A stretch of 64,000 nt of DNA from Chloroflexota bacterium (GTDB lineage: Bacteria > Chloroflexota > Anaerolineae > Promineifilales > Promineifilaceae): the NCBI GenBank assembly GCA_022616275.1, contig JAKEFB010000034.1, positions 20,312 to 84,311 on the forward strand, read 5' to 3'. A program made the translations under genes and the position numbers. The notes beneath the pieces were generated by a model, which ran no database searches, was not told the origin of the DNA, and saw only the letters and a program-made list of their open reading frames with translations. Positions 52,701-61,900 of this stretch are shown here, in pieces (within the stretch, counting starts at the first letter, position 1; every line of letters starts with the position of its first letter).

Positions 52701-53920
52701 TGTTGTCCGGTACGAGCTACGGTGTAGGTCAGGCCCCCCGTCCGGGGCTGGGTATAGCGCGTGTCGGTCCGGCCGTCGGACCACCGGCCGGCCCCAAAGG
52801 TCAACATCTGGCCATCGTACAGGAAAACATGAGCGTTGGAGGCAACCACCAGCGCCAGAGTCTGTTCCAGGATGGCCTCCAGCAACGGCTTAAGTTCCAG
52901 GTTGGCCGTCAGGTGCAGGCTGGCCTGGCGCAGAGCTTCCAGCTCGGCGCCCCGGCGGCGGGCCTCCTCGGCGCGCTGCCGGATTTCGTCGTATAGCCGG
53001 GCATTATCAATGGCAATGGCGGCGTGGCTGCCCAACAAAAGCGCCAGCCTGACGTCTTCCGGCCCAAACCGGTCGGTCTGCTGGTTGTCCAGGAGCATCA
53101 GCACGCCGATGGCCTGCCCGCCTTTGAGCAAAGGCGCTCCCAGGAGAGATTGGATCTGGAATAGTTGGACCAACTCCTGGCTCACGGCGTCAGATTGAGC
53201 AACATTGTTGACAAAGATAGGGTGCTGTTCGCGGACCACCCTTGGCCCCAGGCTTGCGGGATCGGACAGGGGGAAACTTAAGCCAACAAAATCTTCCCGG
53301 CCCGGGCCGTAACCGGCAAAGCCAACCAGATACTCGCCTTCCACCAACCAGACGAAGACCGAATTGACGGCAAAGAGACGAGCGCTCTCCTGGCAGATTA
53401 TTTCCAGCAGCCGAGGCAGTTCCAGGGTGACGTTCAGGGCCAGGGCCACACGCCCCAACGTCTCGGCCAGGAGGCGCTGCTGGTGCTCAGCCTGGTAGAG
53501 TCGCAGGTAGCGGGCCTGGCCGGCGGAAAGCCCGGCCGGCGACGGGCCGGCTTTGGCCAGGGCCTGGCGGATCACCAGCGGCAGGCGGGCCAGGTTCTGG
53601 GGAGTGGCCGGCAAGTAATCGGCCGCCCCACGTTTCATCGCGTCTACGGCCGCCTCCTCAGAGCCCTGGCTGGCCCAGATGACTACTGGCAGCGGTGGCT
53701 GCTGCGCCTGGCCAATTTCCAGCACCTGCCACCGTTCCAGGCCGGGTGGTCCCAGGTCACTGAGCAGCAAGTCATATTCCTGATCAGCCAGCAGTGTTAA
53801 AAGTTCCTGGCAGGAGGCAGCCTCCGCCAGGTGGAAGCCTTGACTCACCAGGCTGTCTCTAATCAAGTCGCGCTCGGCTGTGTGAGGCTGTAGACAAAGA
53901 ACGCGGATCGCTTCGACCAT
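49676..53920 (-). CDS. Multi-GAF hybrid sensor histidine kinase
   Basis: A 1414-residue soluble kinase. An N-terminal receiver-like domain (IRVLCLQPHTAERDL... LLLSDLGPPG, possible phosphoacceptor Asp) is followed by about six GAF domains and a coiled-coil region (LEARVAERTRELAEANERLKELDRLK). The HisKA domain has the phosphorylatable His near 1193 in FVSDVSHELRTPV, and the HATPase domain has ITNLLANAVNYTPEG, ADTGIGI and GTGLGLAIAKEIV. ATG 53920 is chosen over the TTG at 53926. It likely senses several intracellular ligands; the partner regulator is not identified. Confidence 0.92.
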   Translation of the reverse strand: MVEAIRVLCLQPHTAERDLIRDSLVSQGFHLAEAASCQELLTLLADQEYDLLLSDLGPPGLERWQVLEIGQAQQPPLPVVIWASQGSEEAAVDAMKRGAADYLPATPQNLARLPLVIRQALAKAGPSPAGLSAGQARYLRLYQAEHQQRLLAETLGRVALALNVTLELPRLLEIICQESARLFAVNSVFVWLVEGEYLVGFAGYGPGREDFVGLSFPLSDPASLGPRVVREQHPIFVNNVAQSDAVSQELVQLFQIQSLLGAPLLKGGQAIGVLMLLDNQQTDRFGPEDVRLALLLGSHAAIAIDNARLYDEIRQRAEEARRRGAELEALRQASLHLTANLELKPLLEAILEQTLALVVASNAHVFLYDGQMLTFGAGRWSDGRTDTRYTQPRTGGLTYTVARTGQQLVIPDVNAHPLYQNWQWNGAIIGLPLRIGDQVIGVMNVAFETPHAFQENELQVLRLLADQAAIAVQNAQLFEATRRQLKELTLVHAVAVAGVEATHEDELIERITRLIGETFYPDNFGVLLVDEANGVLWVHSSYRLEAPVPTFTIPLGQGITGRVAVTGMPQRVANTNQESAYLPVDESTVSELCVPIKTGDRVLGVINAESRKAGAFSPADERLLSTLAGQLAAVLERLRAEAAERQHRLRLAILTELAREMTGTLNIRELALIVTHRVCSAFGYYNVSFFLADEAARELVLEATAGAYAWLDDNQPDKYRQAYGRGIVGQTAERGQMIIANDAQSYPGFFELEGMFIRSELAIPLKLEERLVGVLNIDSERLNAFDRGDVALLQAVANQLVTALEKARLFEETSRRAEEMRAARDILHALNAVPNAINAFPTVAAGLRAITACDRASIALLEENGEWFTIVALDQPRQELSQGIRMPLSATACASDVMAGRVHLTPDLEAELEFPGEQALYAAGHRSRINLPLQADNRVIGALNLVWPHLRGYNLAQLPMLGQIADAIALAMEKSRLFAERERRARELDLLNRVISAATSAQRELEVLQAGCVELARFFEVPQAALALIDESQGLETVVAEYLAPGRPSALGLQIAMDSNPALQEVIRSGQPIAIPDIRTHPVTAPVQELLTWRGTVSLLLVPIPVRGKIVGTLGIDAIEPRQFTADEVRLAQVVGEELGRALETARLYEQLRAYAAELEARVAERTRELAEANERLKELDRLKSKFVSDVSHELRTPVTNLHLYLGLLEKGKADRRDKYLTVLKQEVNRLDQLIQDILDLSRLEMSQDQITFTPVDLNALVRQVMNVYQPQAETKGLSLAFEPAAGLPPIWGARNHLAQVITNLLANAVNYTPEGSILVRTLANADTAEAGFEVADTGIGIEPEDLPHLFDRFYRGRRTGQSDIPGTGLGLAIAKEIVDLHLGRIEIEKRDSQGTIFRVWLPMQSKIAPGKAP

Positions 53921-53985
53921 ATGCAACGCCTACGGCAGTTTACCACAATTCCAGGCTTCTGTTAGACCAGCAGGAGTAATTTTGC

Positions 53986-56517
53986 GTGAAAAATAGGCAA
54001 AGTGCCGGCCGGGCAAAGTGCCGGCCGGTTGATTTTGAGGTAGACTGGGAAATTATGGAAACAAATGGCCACTATTACCTGGGTAGAATTTTCGACGCCG
54101 GGCGAGGCGAGACGACGGGCCAGCCACTACTATATGATCCGGCCGACCTGACCACCCACGCCATTATCGTGGGGATGACCGGCTCCGGCAAGACTGGCCT
54201 GTGCCTGAACCTGATGGAAGAGGCGGCGCTGGCCGGCGTGCCAGCCCTGATGATTGACCCCAAGGGAGATATTACCAACGCCTTGTTGCACTTCCCCGAA
54301 CTGGCTCCGGCCGACTTTTTACCCTGGATTGATGCCGGCCAGGCCCGCCGTGCTGGGAAAACGGTGGAACAGGCGGCGACCGAGACGGCCGCCCGCTGGC
54401 GGCAGGGATTGGCCGAATGGGACATTGCCCCCGAACGGCTGCGGGCCTTGCAGGAGGCCGTCCACTTTACCGTCTACACCCCTGGGTCGCAGGCCGGTGT
54501 GCCGGTGAGCATCCTGGCCTCGCTGAAAGCGCCGGCGATTCCCTGGGAGAACGACCGCGAATTGCCGCGGGAGAAGGTCTCCAGCACCGTCACCGCCCTG
54601 CTTGGTCTCCTTGGCTTCAAAAATGTAGACCCGATCCGCTCGCGGGAGCACATCTTGTTGGCCAACATCTTTGAACGGGCCTGGAGCCAGGGACAGGACC
54701 TGGACCTGGCCGAGTTGATTATGCAGGTACAAACACCCCCCTTTGACAGGCTGGGTATTTTTGAGGTGAATACTTTCTTCCCCGACAAAGAGCGCTTTGC
54801 CCTGGCCATGACGTTGAACAATATCCTGGCTGCCCCGACCTTTCAGAGCTGGATCGAAGGCCAGCCGCTGGACGTACAAGGTCTGCTGTACACGGCCGGT
54901 GGCCAGCCCCGCCACAGCATCTTTACGATTGCCCATCTCAACGACGACGAGCGGATGTTTTTTGTCACGTTGTTGTTTTCGGCCGTGGAAACGTGGATGC
55001 GCGGTCAGGGCGGCTCTCCTTCGCTGCGGGCGCTCGTCTACTTTGACGAAATCTTTGGCTACCTGCCGCCGATTAGTAATCCGCCGGCCAAGCCGACGCT
55101 GCTGCGGCTGCTGAAACAGGCCCGGGCCTTTGGCGTGGGGCTGGTGCTGGCTACGCAAAATCCGGCCGACGTAGATTACAAGGCCCTGGCCAACGCCGGG
55201 ACCTGGTTTATCGGCAAACTGCAAACCGACCAGGACAAACAGCGGCTGTTGGACGGCCTGACCGGAGCGGCGGTCGAGCTGGACCGGGGCCAGTACGACG
55301 CGCTACTTTCCTCGCTGGGCCGGCGCGTCTTCTTGCTGCACAACGTTCACGCCGCCAGGCCGTTGCTCTTCCAGACTCGCTGGGCGATGAATTACCTGGC
55401 CGGGCCGCTGACGCGGGCCCAAATCCCGGCGCTGAACGCCCTGGCCGGGGCCGCGCCGCCGGCCGCGCCGCCGGTCCAACCGGCCGCGTCTCAACCTGTC
55501 CCAGTCGCCAGACCTCAACAACCGGTGGAGGCGACCAGCTCAACCACCCGCCCGGCCGCGCCGGCCGGGGTGGTGGAATATTTCTTGCCCGTCAATGTCT
55601 TGCTGCCGGCCGGAACGCCGGCCGGCGAATTGTTCTACCGGCCGGTGTTGCTGGCCCAGGCCCGCGTCCGCTTCTTGAACCGCAAATACAACCTGGATCA
55701 CGAGACGCAGCAGACAGTGATCGTGCCGGAACCGGACCGGCGGGGCGTGGTCCAATGGGGGGATTTCACTACCCTGCCCCTGGACAGCCGGACGCTGCCG
55801 GACCAACCGGCGGCCGTGGCCCGTTTTGCCCCGCTGGTCGAACCGTTAACCGACGCCCGGCTGGTCAAGGCCCTGGCGGCTGATTTCCAGGACTGGGTTT
55901 ACCGGACGGCCGAGGCGTGGGTCAAGGCCAACGAGGCCTTGCAGGTCTACGCCGGGCCGGACGTACCCGAGGAGAGCTTCCGGCAACTGTGCGCCCTGGC
56001 GGCGGCTGGCCGGCAAGAAGCCGAAGCGGCCAAAGTGGCGGCGGCCTTTGCCCAGAAACGGGAGGGCCTGGAGCAAAAAATGGTCCGCGAGCAGCGTGAG
56101 CTGGCCGGGGACGAAGTAGAGTTGGCCCAACGCAAGCGCGAGGAAACCGTCACCCACGCCGAAACGATCCTGAGCCTCTTTGGCCGGCGCCGGCGCAGCC
56201 TTTCGACCTCCATGACCAAACGGCGCATGACCGAAAAGGCCCGGTCCGATGTCGAAGAATCGGAAGAGGCGCTGGCCGGCCTGGAGGGCGAACTGGCGGC
56301 GCTGGACGAAGAAGAGGCCCAGGCCCTGGCCGGGGTGGCTGCCCGCTGGGCCAACACCGCCACCCAGACCAGCGAAATCCCGGTCCGGCCCTATAAGAAG
56401 GACGTCACCGTCGAGATGTTTGGCGTGGCCTGGTTGCCTTATTACCTGGTAGAAGCCGCTGGCCCAGTGCGAGAAATACCAGGCTTTGAGCCGGGCCAGA
56501 ACGCGCCCATACCGTAA
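53986..56517 (+). CDS. HerA-like ATPase
   Basis: An 843-residue FtsK/HerA-superfamily ATPase. Walker A GMTGSGKT is at 63-70, RALVYFDEIFGYLP is Walker B, and LVLATQNPADVDYKALANAGTW is the family's sensor and arginine region. A proline-rich stretch (PPAAPPVQPAAS) leads to a C-terminal section with a coiled coil (REQRELAGDEVELAQRKREE and SDVEESEEALAGLEGEL). HerA proteins move DNA with nucleases such as NurA or serve in defence; no nuclease is adjacent. GTG 53986 follows AGGAG with a 9-base spacing. The alternative ATG at 54055 is possible. Confidence 0.85.
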   Translation: MKNRQSAGRAKCRPVDFEVDWEIMETNGHYYLGRIFDAGRGETTGQPLLYDPADLTTHAIIVGMTGSGKTGLCLNLMEEAALAGVPALMIDPKGDITNALLHFPELAPADFLPWIDAGQARRAGKTVEQAATETAARWRQGLAEWDIAPERLRALQEAVHFTVYTPGSQAGVPVSILASLKAPAIPWENDRELPREKVSSTVTALLGLLGFKNVDPIRSREHILLANIFERAWSQGQDLDLAELIMQVQTPPFDRLGIFEVNTFFPDKERFALAMTLNNILAAPTFQSWIEGQPLDVQGLLYTAGGQPRHSIFTIAHLNDDERMFFVTLLFSAVETWMRGQGGSPSLRALVYFDEIFGYLPPISNPPAKPTLLRLLKQARAFGVGLVLATQNPADVDYKALANAGTWFIGKLQTDQDKQRLLDGLTGAAVELDRGQYDALLSSLGRRVFLLHNVHAARPLLFQTRWAMNYLAGPLTRAQIPALNALAGAAPPAAPPVQPAASQPVPVARPQQPVEATSSTTRPAAPAGVVEYFLPVNVLLPAGTPAGELFYRPVLLAQARVRFLNRKYNLDHETQQTVIVPEPDRRGVVQWGDFTTLPLDSRTLPDQPAAVARFAPLVEPLTDARLVKALAADFQDWVYRTAEAWVKANEALQVYAGPDVPEESFRQLCALAAAGRQEAEAAKVAAAFAQKREGLEQKMVREQRELAGDEVELAQRKREETVTHAETILSLFGRRRRSLSTSMTKRRMTEKARSDVEESEEALAGLEGELAALDEEEAQALAGVAARWANTATQTSEIPVRPYKKDVTVEMFGVAWLPYYLVEAAGPVREIPGFEPGQNAPIP

Positions 56518-56537
56518 ATTTCCCCATTCATCGCTCC

Positions 56538-58922
56538 ATGAACTTGCTGCGCCGCCACTGGGATATTGCCCTGCTTCTACTTATTTTTGTGGCCCTGGGG
56601 CTGGCTTACAGCGTGGCCAACCCGCTGCACGAAGCCACCGACGAGATCCGCCATTACCGCTTCGTGCAGGTGATTGCCACCACCGGCCGGCTGCCAGTGC
56701 AGGGCCAGGAGCCGTGCCGCTCGCAAAGCCACCACCCACCCCTCTTCTACGCCCTGGGCGCGCTCCTGACGGTCTGGATAGACACCGGCCCGGACGCTTG
56801 TTACGAACTGCCCCTGAACCCGTTCTGGAACTACCGCTACTGGGAAGTCAGCCAGGACAACAAAAACCTGTACCTGCATGGGCCGGCCGAAGCCTTTCCC
56901 TGGACCGGCCAGGTACTGGCCGCCCACCTGGCGCGTGGCCTGAACGTGCTCATCGGCGCGGGCGTGGTCTGGCTCACCTGGGCCACCGGCCGGGCTATCT
57001 GGCCACAGCGGCGCGGCCTGGCCCTGGGTGCGGCCGGGCTGGTAGCGTTTAACCCCATGTTCCTGTACATGGCCGGGGCGATCAACAACGACATCATCGC
57101 CGCCCTGGGCGGCACGGCCGTTCTCTATGGCTGCGTTCGGCTGCTACGGGACCCGGCCGGCCTGGGCTGGCGCTGGGGCGCGGCCCTGGGTGCGCTCTAT
57201 GGCCTGGCCCTGTTGAGCAAATTTAACCTGGCCGTGGCCCTGCTCCTGATCGAGGCCGCCATTGCCTGGTCTGCCTGGCGCAACCTGCAATGGCCGCGCC
57301 ACCAATGGTGGCGGCAGTGGTTGGTGGCCAACCTGCTGCTAGGGCTGGTGGCCGGGGTGGTGGCCGGCTGGTGGTTTGTCCGCAACCAGCTCGTGTACGG
57401 CGATCCTACCGGCTTCCGGGAAGTGACGGAGCTATGGGGGGCGCGCGACCCATGGGCAAGTTTTGGCCTGGCCCTGTCCGAGCTGCCTTACGCCTGGACC
57501 ACCCTATGGGGCCGTTTTGGCTACGGCCAGATTCCCCTGCCCGAGGCTATTTACGATGGGCTGCAGGTGATGACGGCCGCCGGGCTGCTGGGGGCGCTGC
57601 TGGGTTTCTGGCGGGCCAGGGCCGATCGTCTCTTTTTGCTTTTCCTGGCGGCCGATGTGCTCCTTTTCCTGGCCGTCCTCTTTAATTACATGCTGGTCAG
57701 CCCGGCCGGGCCGAACGGCCGCTTCTTTTTTCCAGCTCTGGCTGCCCTGGCGCTGCTCGTCTTTTACGGCCTGGCTCAACTTTTGGAAGAGGGACTCCGC
57801 CTCGTTCGTCGTAATGACTTATGGCGTGTGCCAGCCCGCCCGCCCGGTGCTGAAGCAGCCGGGCTAGATAACGACGCCTCCTCAAGGGGGCTGTCAGGCC
57901 CAGCCTCGTTTGCTGACCGCCGGGTGGCTCCTACAAATCCTGACTCGCTGGGCTTCTCAATGATCCTGCCTGTGTTGGTCAACCTGGGTTTTCTGGCCCT
58001 GGCGTTGGTATCGCTGGTGGGTTATCTGGCCCCGGCCTATGCCCGGCCGCCCTCCTTCCCGGCTGGGGCGAGGCTGCCCAATCCCGTTGAGGCCCATTTT
58101 GATGGCCTGGCGACGCTCCTGGGATACGAGGTCAGCGCTACCACGCTCCGGCCGGGTGAACCGGTTGACGTGACCCTTTACTGGCAGGTGGACACCCGGC
58201 CGCCGGGTGATTACCTGCTCTTTGTCCACCTGATTGACAACGCAGGTGTCATCGCTGCCCAACGGGATACCCATCCTGGGCTGGGCAACTTTCCGGCCAG
58301 CCAGTGGCGGCCGGGGGACCGTTTCGTCGAGACCATCCGGCTATACCTGCCGGAAACGGCCTATACACCGGCCACGGCGACGTTGAGCGTGGGGCTGTAC
58401 GCCCCGGGAAGTTATCGGCTGGCGGTGACGGGTGGTGATGGCCGGCCGCTGGGGGACGCGTTTGAGCTGGCCCAGGTGCAGTTGGCGGCCGCCGGAGGTC
58501 CTTACCCGAACCCCCAGAACGTGAACTTTAACGGCGAACTCCGGCTGATTGGCTATGAATACAGCACGCGCCAGGCCCGCCCGGAAGGCCCTATTACCAT
58601 CACGCTTTATTGGGAGGCGCTCCGGGACGTTTCGGCCGATTACGTCGTCCAGGTGAGCCTGATAGACGACAGCGGCTTTGAATGGGACGACGGCGACGAC
58701 CGGCCGGCCGGTGGCGAGCGGCCGACGAACACCTGGAAGGCTGGGGAAATCATCGTTGACCCGCACCAGCTTACCGTGGACGACGACGCACCACCGGGTG
58801 GTTATCCAATGGAGATTGCCCTGCTTGACATAGCCACCGAAGAGCGTCAAAATATTATAGCCGACGATGGCCATTGGTTGGATAATCGTCTGCTGTTAGC
58901 GCGAATACGGGTTTTACCCTGA
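56538..58922 (+). CDS. GT-C-like membrane glycosyltransferase with two C-terminal beta modules
   Basis: A 794-residue polytopic protein. The first loop NPLHEATDEIRHYRFV has the acidic pair of GT-C enzymes; ten to twelve helices follow to about residue 510. The C-terminal 290 residues hold two copies of a beta-sandwich (LYWQVDTRP... FVHLIDNAG... WRPGDRF, and LYWEALRDV... SLIDDSG... WKAGEI) related to the tail of the protein at 27906-29927. It starts 20 bases after the HerA-like gene. The acceptor is unknown. Confidence 0.83.
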   Translation: MNLLRRHWDIALLLLIFVALGLAYSVANPLHEATDEIRHYRFVQVIATTGRLPVQGQEPCRSQSHHPPLFYALGALLTVWIDTGPDACYELPLNPFWNYRYWEVSQDNKNLYLHGPAEAFPWTGQVLAAHLARGLNVLIGAGVVWLTWATGRAIWPQRRGLALGAAGLVAFNPMFLYMAGAINNDIIAALGGTAVLYGCVRLLRDPAGLGWRWGAALGALYGLALLSKFNLAVALLLIEAAIAWSAWRNLQWPRHQWWRQWLVANLLLGLVAGVVAGWWFVRNQLVYGDPTGFREVTELWGARDPWASFGLALSELPYAWTTLWGRFGYGQIPLPEAIYDGLQVMTAAGLLGALLGFWRARADRLFLLFLAADVLLFLAVLFNYMLVSPAGPNGRFFFPALAALALLVFYGLAQLLEEGLRLVRRNDLWRVPARPPGAEAAGLDNDASSRGLSGPASFADRRVAPTNPDSLGFSMILPVLVNLGFLALALVSLVGYLAPAYARPPSFPAGARLPNPVEAHFDGLATLLGYEVSATTLRPGEPVDVTLYWQVDTRPPGDYLLFVHLIDNAGVIAAQRDTHPGLGNFPASQWRPGDRFVETIRLYLPETAYTPATATLSVGLYAPGSYRLAVTGGDGRPLGDAFELAQVQLAAAGGPYPNPQNVNFNGELRLIGYEYSTRQARPEGPITITLYWEALRDVSADYVVQVSLIDDSGFEWDDGDDRPAGGERPTNTWKAGEIIVDPHQLTVDDDAPPGGYPMEIALLDIATEERQNIIADDGHWLDNRLLLARIRVLP

Positions 58923-58977
58923 GACAATCCTCGACGCAGCCACGCCGTGCCAGTGGCCACATTGTGCCAATGGAACT

Positions 58978-61900
58978 ATGAGTCAGGAAAGGTTCAGCCA
59001 GATTCGGAAGTGGATCGGGGCGGCTGTTTTGTTGGTAGGCAGCCTGCTTTATTTGTTGTTGCCTGTGATCGCCATGCGTTGGGCAGAACTGCCATTCCCA
59101 GGCTTTTTCCTCGACCCCAACCTGGTCGTCAACAGCAACGGTCGTGAGGGATGGCCGTCCTCGCCGGAGCGGCAGGTGGTGGGCTGGCCGGATAGGCTGG
59201 TGGCCGTGAACGGCCGGGAAGTGAACGACCCTGGAGAACTACAGGCTATCCTGGCTGAAGCCCAGGTCGGCGACGAGGTGGCCCTTACCTTTGCCCGGCC
59301 GGGGAACGCCCAGGCAGCAGCCTCCCGAACGGAAACCCTGCCACTCATCGCCTTTGAGCCGTTGGACCTGTGGCGGTTCTTCTGGATGCCATACCTGATA
59401 GGACTGCTTATTTTTGCCATTGGGGCCTGGACCTTTATCCAGCGGCCGGATAGCGAAGCGGCCCAGTTGTTTATTGTTTTTGCCGCCGCGGCTGCCTGGG
59501 TCATTGGCGGCCTGTTTGACGCCCTGACGACGCACACGTTCCTTCGTTTCTGGGTGGCGGCCGTCTGCTTTGCCGGGGCGCTAACGGCCTTTGTGGCCAT
59601 GATCTTCCCCCACGAAGTTGCCTTTTTGCGGAAATGGCCCCTCGTCCGTTTTGTTATCCTCCTACCAGTCGTGATTGTCGCTATTTGGGCGCAGTGGTGG
59701 CTGTTTCTGCCTGGCGATCCCTGGGCCTACGTCGTTCCCTGGCGCGCTGCCTTCCTGCTGGACGGTATTGGGCTATTGTTGACCATTGGCCTGATGGCTT
59801 ACCGGGGGTTTGGCTCCAGGTCGCCCCTGGTGCGCGAGCAGGGACAGTTTATTTTGCTGGCCTCGGTAGCTGCCCTGGGCCCGGTGACGTTTTATCTCTT
59901 GCGCTCATTCTTTGCCCCAACAAGTTTGCAAGGCTCCTTCCTGGTTGATCCCAGCTTTTATCTGCCGCCCATTCTTTTCTTTCCTCTGGCCATTGGCTAT
60001 ACCATCATTCGTTACCGGCTGCTGGACATCAACGTCATGCTCCGCAAGGCGATTACCTATGGCCTGCTCACCGGTCTGCTCATTGCTATTTTTGCCGGTG
60101 TGGTAGCTCTAATCAGCGCCCGGCTGGCCCCGGTGATTGCTACCGACAACCCGATCCTGCTGGCTGTCCTGGTCCTGTTCCTGACTATTTTGTTTAACCC
60201 GGCCCGGGAGCGGATCCAGGCGGCCGTGGACCGGCTGTTTTTCCCGGGGCCGGTAGAGTTTGACGCCTTGCTGCGCTCCTTTAACCGGGAGCTGACCACG
60301 GCCGCCGACATAGACCAGGTGGCCCATGCCCTGCTCCGGCACGCCCAGATGGCCCTACCCAACGCCGACGTCCAGCTCTACCTGCCGGATAGCCAGTTTG
60401 CCAGTTACAGCGGTTACCAAAACGGCAGCGGCCCGGTGCTGGACGCCGACTCGCCGCTGATCCAGATCCTTAAGCGTGAATCCGGCGCCATTTACCTGGC
60501 TGAGGAGCGTACTTGGCCGGCCGAGCTGCGCCAGCATCGCCAGGCTGTTCTGGAGCTGGACGCGGCCGTGGTAGTGCCGATGATTAGCGACCAGCGGCTG
60601 TTGGGCTGGCTGGCGTTGCGTAACAACGGTCCCAACAGCCACTTTTACAACCAGGCTGAGCTGAGCTACCTGAACGCACTGGCCGACCAATCCCTGATTG
60701 GCCTGGAGCGGGTCAACGTGGTCCGGCGCTTGCAGGAACGGGTGGCCGAGATGGACTTGCTCAGCCATTTCTCGCAGGCCCTCAACTTTACCATTGCCTT
60801 TGACGACCTGCTGGAGTTGATTTACACCAACTGCCAGCGCCTGCTGGGGATTAGCGACTTTATGGTTGCCTTACGCAATCTGGACACAGGCCGTATTTAC
60901 CCCGCCTTTTACCTGGAGGACGACGAGCGCGCCCGAGAACGGGAAGGCGCCCACCAGGTGGTGGAAGATCCAAACATATTGGAGGTTATCAACACCGGGC
61001 AGATATTGCTAACGGAAGATACCGCCGGCCGGTCGGTGATCATTGCCCCGCTCAACGCCGGGGCCAATACGTTGGGCGCATTGCAAACCTTTTACCGGCA
61101 GCCCGGCCGGCGCTTCCGCGACCGGCAGCAGCAGTTGCTCAGCGTCTTTGCCGACCGCACGGCCACGGCCCTGGATCGCTGGCAGGCCAACCAGCAATTG
61201 GAGCGCCGGGCGCAACAATTGGAGGCCCTGAACGAGGTCACCCGGTCGCTGACAGCCACGCTAGACCTGGACGAATTGCTGGACCTGATCCTGGACAAAG
61301 CCATGGACCTGCTGGACACCGAGGCCGGGACTTTTATGCTGGTGGTGGAGAGCACCGGCGAGCTAGAATTCCGGGTGGCCCGTGGACCGGCCAGCGGCGA
61401 CCTGGTGGGAACGCGCCTGCCCATTGGCACGGGCCTGGCCGGCACAGTAGCCCAGACCGGCCGGCCGATCCTGGTCAACGACGTCCAAAGCGACCGGCGC
61501 TGGTTCTCCGGGGTAGACGCCAGCACCGAGTTTGTTACCCACTCGATCTTGACCGTACCGTTGTTGCGTTACCGAGAAGTGCTGGGGGTCTTGCAGGTGA
61601 TTAACAAGCGCAATGGCGCGCCCTTCGACGTAGATGACCAGACCTTGCTGACCGCTTTTGCTGGCCAGGCTGTGGTCGCCCTGGAAAATGCTCGCTTGCT
61701 ACTCCAGACCGACGAGGCCCTGCAGGAGCGGGTCAGCGAACTGTCGTTGCTGCAGCAGTTGGACCGCGACCTGAACACGACGCTGGAACTGGAGCCGGTG
61801 CTCAACCTGACCCTGGATTGGGTCCTGCGGACATGTGGGGGCACGGCTGGAGCCATTGTCCTGGTAGACGACCAGGAGCGGCTGAAGATCATTACCACGC

